A stretch of DNA of 10,090 nucleotides, taken from Gammaproteobacteria bacterium (GTDB lineage: Bacteria > Pseudomonadota > Gammaproteobacteria > QOAV01). The stretch is from positions 1-10,090 of the forward strand of contig QOAV01000061.1 of assembly GCA_003972845.1 (NCBI GenBank), in the 5' to 3' direction. The notes under the pieces are model-generated. The model was not told where the DNA came from and ran no database searches. It saw only the letters and a program-made list of their open reading frames with translations. The stretch's first letter is position 1; the number at the start of each line of letters is the position of its first letter. A program made the position numbers and the translations under genes. Of this stretch, positions 6,816 to 10,090 are shown one piece after another.

Positions 6816-7910
6816 CTATTTGCCCGTACCCAGTCGCTCGCGGTTGTAGTTTTTTTCTTCCTGGATGTCTTTGCACCAGTCGAGGTTGTCCAGATACCAT
6901 TTTACCGTATGTTCGATGCCGGAATCGAAGTTGTGTTTCGGTTCCCAGCCCAGTTCTTCGCGGATGCGGTCGGCGTCGATAGCGTAGCGGAGGTCATGGC
7001 CAGGGCGGTCCTCAACGAAGGTCTTCAGGTCTGCGTATTGTTTCAGGCCGCGTGCTTGCATGGCTGGATTTTCTGCGGCGGGGCGGTGCTTCTCCAGTAA
7101 TTTGCAGATGCGGTCGATGATTTGCAAGTTGGTGCGCTCATTACGGCCGCCGATGTTGTAGTTGCGCCCGGGGCGCCCGTTTTCCAGCGCTTTCAATATG
7201 CCGGAACAATGGTCTTCCACATACAGCCAGTCGCGGATATTGCTGCCGTCGCCGTAGATACGCAGGTCTTTGGCTTCCAGTGCATTGAGTATGACCACCG
7301 GAATGAGCTTTTCCGGAAACTGGAACGGGCCGTAATTGTTGGAACAGTTGGTGATGATGGTATTCAGTCCGTAGGTGCGATGGTAGGCGTGGACCATGTG
7401 ATCCGCACCGGCTTTGGAGGCTGAATAGGGGGAACTGGGCGCGTAGGGCGTGGTTTCGTGAAACAATCCGGTTTCGTCCAGATCGCCATAGACTTCATCG
7501 GTGGAGACGTGCAACAGACGGAAGGCGCTGGCCTCGTCTTCGTTCTTGTCGCGCAAATACCGGCGCGCGGCTTCCAGCATCACCCAGGTGCCCACCAGGT
7601 TGGTGCGTACGAACGGTTCCGGGCCATCTATGGAACGGTCTACGTGGGTTTCGGCGGCAAAATTGACGACGCGATCGGGTTGATATCGCTGATAAATGTC
7701 TTCGATGGCGTCGAGGTCGGCAATATCAGCCTGCTCGAAGGCGTAGCGCTCGTGGTTTTCCACTTGCTTCAGGTTGAGCAGACTGCCGGCATAGGTCAGC
7801 TTGTCCAGCACGACGACGCGGTAATCAGTGTTTTTCAGGGCGTGGCGCACGAAATTGGTGCCGATAAAACCGGCGCCGCCGGTGACGATCATGGTTTTCA
7901 ATGTTGGCAA
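6816..7910 (-). CDS. rfbB: dTDP-glucose 4,6-dehydratase
   Basis: It converts dTDP-glucose to dTDP-4-keto-6-deoxyglucose, the second step towards dTDP-rhamnose and related sugars for O-antigen or exopolysaccharide. It is an extended short-chain dehydrogenase of 364 residues. It shows the NAD-binding TGGAGFIG at 10-17, FAAETHVDRSI (about 84-94), the catalytic STDEVYG at 136-142 (T137, D138, E139) and Y162-SAS-K166, then NCSNNYGPFQFPEKLIP and the DNIRDWLYVEDH-like region. The start is uncertain. TTG at 7910 gives the longest frame, TTG at 7901 gives MKTMIVTGG and fits the family best, and ATG at 7892 is the first ATG; none has a good ribosome site. The usual partners rfbA, rfbC and rfbD are not in the window. 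The gap of 144 bases to prk suggests separate transcription. Confidence 0.93.
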   Translation of the reverse strand: MPTLKTMIVTGGAGFIGTNFVRHALKNTDYRVVVLDKLTYAGSLLNLKQVENHERYAFEQADIADLDAIEDIYQRYQPDRVVNFAAETHVDRSIDGPEPFVRTNLVGTWVMLEAARRYLRDKNEDEASAFRLLHVSTDEVYGDLDETGLFHETTPYAPSSPYSASKAGADHMVHAYHRTYGLNTIITNCSNNYGPFQFPEKLIPVVILNALEAKDLRIYGDGSNIRDWLYVEDHCSGILKALENGRPGRNYNIGGRNERTNLQIIDRICKLLEKHRPAAENPAMQARGLKQYADLKTFVEDRPGHDLRYAIDADRIREELGWEPKHNFDSGIEHTVKWYLDNLDWCKDIQEEKNYNRERLGTGK

Positions 7911-8101
7911 TCCGATAGATCAGGAGACCGGGTATTCTGGCTTAGTCGGACTCAGGTTTAAAGAGGAGAGCAATCCCGGGAGGATGCGCGCGCGCCCCGG
8001 GAAACCTGCTCCGACACTGCTGACCGGACATCGTCGTGCGCGCTCTCACAAAGATAGACCCGCGCCGCAGATTGTCCAGACAGCGGGCAGTGCAGGCCAG
8101 A
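7911..8101. other. Intergenic stretch between infA and rfbB with GC-rich inverted repeat
   Basis: No gene was recognised in these 191 bases. In E. coli a tRNA-Ser gene lies beyond infA; here neither strand shows a T-arm (GGTTCGAATCC type) or CCA end. TCCCGGG at 7974-7980 and CCCGGGA at 7996-8002 can form a seven-pair stem with a 15-base loop rich in GCGC. No U-tract follows on either side, so it is not a standard terminator. Any rfbB promoter should lie here, but none is convincing. Confidence 0.5.
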
Positions 8102-8110
8102 TTATCTGGC
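8096..8110. repeat. Perfect 15-bp palindrome across the infA stop codon
   Basis: GCCAGAT-T-ATCTGGC is a perfect seven-base inverted repeat around one central base that contains the infA TAA (8102-8104). It is too tight to be a good hairpin and has no U-tract, so it looks more like a protein-binding site than a terminator. It may be chance. Confidence 0.4.
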
Positions 8111-8320
8111 GCGGAAAATGATACGGCCTTTGCTCAGATCATAAGGCGTCAGCTCGACGGTCACCTTGTCGCCAGTGAGTATGCGAATATAGTGTTTGCG
8201 CATTTTTCCGGAGATATGAGCGGTAACGACATGCCCGTTCTCCAGCTCCACCCGGAACAGGGTGTTGGGAAGGGTGTCGATCACCGTGCCTTCCATTTCA
8301 ATTAAATCTTCTTTCGCCAT
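8102..8320 (-). CDS. infA: Translation initiation factor IF-1
   Basis: The 72-residue product is the standard length and sequence of IF-1, a single S1-like OB-fold that binds the ribosomal A site during initiation. It starts [11 protein letters not shown] and continues with [23 protein letters not shown] and the C-terminal [13 protein letters not shown]. The frame is open 14 codons further upstream, but the ATG at 8320 gives the family start. Its ribosome site is weak (ACAAAAG), which is not unusual for this gene. It is downstream of bpt-aat on the same strand, with 121 bases between, and probably has its own promoter. Confidence 0.97.
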   Translation of the reverse strand: MAKEDLIEMEGTVIDTLPNTLFRVELENGHVVTAHISGKMRKHYIRILTGDKVTVELTPYDLSKGRIIFRAR

Positions 8321-8350
8321 CTTTTGTGAAACCTGTTTTTGAGGGCGCGT

Positions 8351-8379
8351 ATGATGCACCAAGCGGGTTTACAGGTAAA
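8351..8379 (-). promoter_or_regulatory. Possible sigma-70 promoter for infA
   Basis: On the minus strand TTTACC (8374-8379) and CATCAT (8351-8356) are 17 bases apart, ending 30 bases before the infA start. Both boxes are imperfect. The position is right for a gene that is usually transcribed from its own promoters. Confidence 0.25.
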
Positions 8380-8441
8380 GCGAGGCGAAAACTAATTCAT
8401 GGGCCGGTTCATCAGGTTTTTTCTGATACGGGGATGCTGTT

Positions 8442-9167
8442 TTATCGAAACAGATCACGGTCAATTAAACGCCATTTTTTATCGATAAACCCTTCCACAG
8501 GGGAATACTGGATCTTGTAATGCATTTTTTCGTGGTGTTTTATCCAGTAGCCCAGATAAACATGCGGTTTACCGCGTTTGCGCGCTTCTTCCACCTGCCA
8601 CAAGATGGCGTTTACGCCGAGACCGCGTTTGGCGTAAGCGGTATCGTAAAAGGTGTATACCGCAGACAGGCCGTCTGCAACAAGGTCCATCACGGCCACA
8701 CAAAGCAGCCTCCCGTGCAGGCGGAATTCAACCAGCTCGGTATCAATGCCCCGGTAAAACAGAAAATCTTCATAATGATCGGGATTGTCATCGTTCATGG
8801 ATGATTCCGGATGACGGTCCTGCTGATAGTTCTTGTACAGGTCGAAATGTTCGTGGCGGAATTCGCCCGGCAGAATGTTTACTTCAAGATCCTGATTGCG
8901 TCTGGCGATGCGCTTTTGGCTGCGCCGCGGCTCGAATTCGGCCACGGGCAGACGCACCGAAACACAGTCGTTGCAATCGTAGCACTGGGGACGGTAAACA
9001 AGATCACCGCTACGCCGAAAACCAACCCGGATCAGGTAATTGTAGGTTACGGTGTCGGCGGGGTTTTGCGGGTCGACGAATACGGTGGAAGCCTCCCGCT
9101 CGGCAAAATAGCTGCAGGTATGCGGCGTGGAAATATAAAAAGTGGGCAGCTGGGTAATTACAGACAC
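8442..9167 (-). CDS. bpt: Bacterial arginyltransferase homologue: aspartate/glutamate leucyltransferase (Bpt)
   Basis: The 241-residue product belongs to the ATE family (often annotated as arginyl-tRNA-protein transferase). The studied bacterial form, Bpt, moves leucine from Leu-tRNA to proteins with N-terminal Asp or Glu, marking them for ClpS/ClpAP. The N-terminal ATE domain has C18 and the cluster C62-Y-D-C65-N-D-C68 with RPQ before it, and the C-terminal domain shows [19 protein letters not shown] and the [15 protein letters not shown] run typical of the family. The start is GTG at 9167 with AGGA seven bases upstream. The first 10 bases overlap the end of aat, so the two are co-transcribed and probably coupled. 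The bpt-aat pairing is known from Vibrio vulnificus. The leucyl rather than arginyl activity is inferred from the bacterial relatives. Confidence 0.93.
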   Translation of the reverse strand: MSVITQLPTFYISTPHTCSYFAEREASTVFVDPQNPADTVTYNYLIRVGFRRSGDLVYRPQCYDCNDCVSVRLPVAEFEPRRSQKRIARRNQDLEVNILPGEFRHEHFDLYKNYQQDRHPESSMNDDNPDHYEDFLFYRGIDTELVEFRLHGRLLCVAVMDLVADGLSAVYTFYDTAYAKRGLGVNAILWQVEEARKRGKPHVYLGYWIKHHEKMHYKIQYSPVEGFIDKKWRLIDRDLFR

Positions 9168-9859
9168 GTGAAATCCTGATCAAATTGCCAGTGACCGGTT
9201 TTATCCGGCTGGTCTATGCCTTTGGTCAACAATTTCCTGAACTGGTTTCGCGGAATTTCCTCCGCGCCCAGAGTAAACAGATGGGGCGAGGCAATCTGGC
9301 AGTCGATCAACTCGAATCCCCAGGCATCCAGCTGTCTGCACAGGTACGCAGTCGCCACTTTTGACGCGTCGCTGACCCGGGAAAACATGGATTCGCCGAA
9401 AAACACACGGCCAATGGCGATGCCATACAGTCCGCCCACCAGTTTGTCATCCATCCAGGTTTCTATGGAATGAGCATGGCCGCGTTCGTGCAACTGGCAA
9501 TAGGCTTCCACCATTTCTTCGGTGATCCAGGTGCCGGTCTCGCCTTTGCGCGGCCCGGCGCAGGCCAGCATGACCTGCCGGAAAGCCTGGTCGGCGGTGA
9601 CACGAAATTGGTTTTTGCGCAGGGTTTTTTTCAGGCTGCGGCTTATTTTGATCTTGTCCGGAAACAAGACCGCCCTCGGATCGGGTGACCACCATAAAAT
9701 AGGCTGACCGGCGGAATACCAGGGAAATATGCCCTGGCGATAGGCTTCCAGCAAACGTGGAACACTCAAATCTCCGCCGGCCGCCAGCAGGCCTTCCGGA
9801 GTGGCGTGATCCACTGGCGGAAATTTCAGTTCGCGGGTATCCGGATTCAGCAGGTACAT
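9158..9859 (-). CDS. aat: Leucyl/phenylalanyl-tRNA-protein transferase
   Basis: It transfers Leu or Phe from aminoacyl-tRNA to proteins with N-terminal Lys or Arg, creating N-degrons read by the adaptor ClpS for ClpAP. The 233 residues match E. coli Aat (234). The family signature [20 protein letters not shown] is at 43-62, preceded by [10 protein letters not shown] (23-32). GETGTWI...[18 protein letters not shown] and the [20 protein letters not shown] core follow, then the conserved LIDCQ near the C-terminus. The ATG at 9859 has GAGGAACTG just upstream, a strong ribosome site. It is the first gene of the aat-bpt pair and overlaps bpt by 10 bases. A possible promoter lies 40-97 bases upstream of the start. 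Confidence 0.96.
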   Translation of the reverse strand: MYLLNPDTRELKFPPVDHATPEGLLAAGGDLSVPRLLEAYRQGIFPWYSAGQPILWWSPDPRAVLFPDKIKISRSLKKTLRKNQFRVTADQAFRQVMLACAGPRKGETGTWITEEMVEAYCQLHERGHAHSIETWMDDKLVGGLYGIAIGRVFFGESMFSRVSDASKVATAYLCRQLDAWGFELIDCQIASPHLFTLGAEEIPRNQFRKLLTKGIDQPDKTGHWQFDQDFTCL

Positions 9860-9898
9860 CAGTTCCTCATTCGCCGCAGGCTTGATGACTCAATCCTG

Positions 9899-9956
9899 AT
9901 TGTAACCGGAAATTGCAGAGGTCTCGAAAAATAGTTGTGATGCCCAAAAACGACAA
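9899..9956 (-). promoter_or_regulatory. Candidate promoter(s) for aat-bpt
   Basis: On the minus strand TTGTCG (9951-9956) and TATTTT (9928-9933) are exactly 17 bases apart, a reasonable sigma-70 pair. A second -10-like TACAAT lies at 9899-9904, with only a weak -35 (TTCGAG) 18 bases before it. Either could drive aat. The stretch is AT-richer than the DNA to its right. Confidence 0.4.
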
Positions 9957-10004
9957 CACAGACCTGCGAAGCAGAAGGCGAACCGCATACTCGACGGGTT
10001 CCTC

Positions 10005-10090
10005 CTAAACGAGTGGGCGAGGCCCGCTGCCGGGAAGGTGCTCGTCGGCGTCGGCGACGCGGAAGACGTGCTCGGGCACAAGCCGGTCGC
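10005..10090 (-). CDS. Possible C-terminal end of an unidentified gene running in from the right edge
   Basis: On the minus strand a frame enters from the window end and stops at TAG (10005-10007). It gives about 27 residues, beginning DRLVPEHVFRVADADEHLPG, with strongly G/C third positions as expected for coding DNA in GC-rich genomes. I do not recognise the protein. The plus strand is open over the same bases (a frame with LLNEWARPAAGKVLVGVGDA from about 9990 to the edge) and also has G/C third positions, so the coding strand cannot be decided and the stretch might be non-coding. If the minus frame is real, this gene lies upstream of aat on the same strand, with a gap of about 145 bases. 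Confidence 0.25.
   Translation of the reverse strand, partial: DRLVPEHVFRVADADEHLPGSGPRPLV

Noticed and set aside
7911..8101. A tRNA-Ser gene downstream of infA
   Set aside because: Neither strand shows the T-arm, anticodon-arm or CCA pattern.
8411..8453. Two small inverted repeats (ATCAG...CTGAT and CTGTTT...AAACAG) near the bpt stop, as a terminator
   Set aside because: The stems are five to six A/T-rich pairs, and no U-tract follows in the direction of transcription.
9911..9925. GCAGAGGTCTC, resembling the terminal repeat of some IS5-type elements (GAGACC...TGCA)
   Set aside because: No transposase or matching second end is visible, and the orientation would place the element over the intact aat gene.

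Overview
The window looks like chromosomal DNA of a gammaproteobacterium. The order radC / coaBC-dut-algC beside rpmB-rpmG is the arrangement known from Pseudomonas and relatives, and the proteins resemble gammaproteobacterial forms. A class I phosphoribulokinase gene suggests, without proving it, an organism able to fix CO2 by the Calvin-Benson-Bassham cycle, such as a sulfur-oxidising or other autotrophic gammaproteobacterium. No RuBisCO gene is present to confirm this.

Left part (1-720): a secreted DUF302-family protein lies between two inverted copies of a roughly 70-bp doublet repeat of REP/REPIN type. One copy starts inside the gene's stop codon and fills the space between this gene and the convergent algC. 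Next (714-3787, minus strand) comes a compact operon read from right to left: coaBC (coenzyme A synthesis), dut (dUTPase) and algC (phosphomannomutase/phosphoglucomutase). Divergent from it is radC (3840-4517, plus), followed by a flavodoxin-fold quinone reductase-like gene (4610-5173) and the ribosomal pair rpmB-rpmG (5289-5697). A strong two-way terminator at 5716-5753 closes this run and also serves the gene that comes from the other side.

Centre right (5799-7910, minus): phosphoribulokinase (prk) and dTDP-glucose 4,6-dehydratase (rfbB, nucleotide-sugar synthesis for surface polysaccharide). After a 191-bp gap come infA, a bacterial arginyltransferase homologue (bpt/ate) and aat (8102-9859, minus). 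Aat and Bpt both attach destabilising amino acids to protein N-termini and together form the two entry branches of the bacterial N-degron pathway. Their genes overlap by 10 bases.

The right edge (about 9957-10090) is more GC-rich, is open on both strands, and may hold the end of an unidentified gene. Most of the window is conserved housekeeping DNA. The least ordinary items are the repeat pair around the DUF302 gene, a few perfect short palindromes near infA and prk, and the unexplained right edge. I did not find a convincing new multi-gene system.
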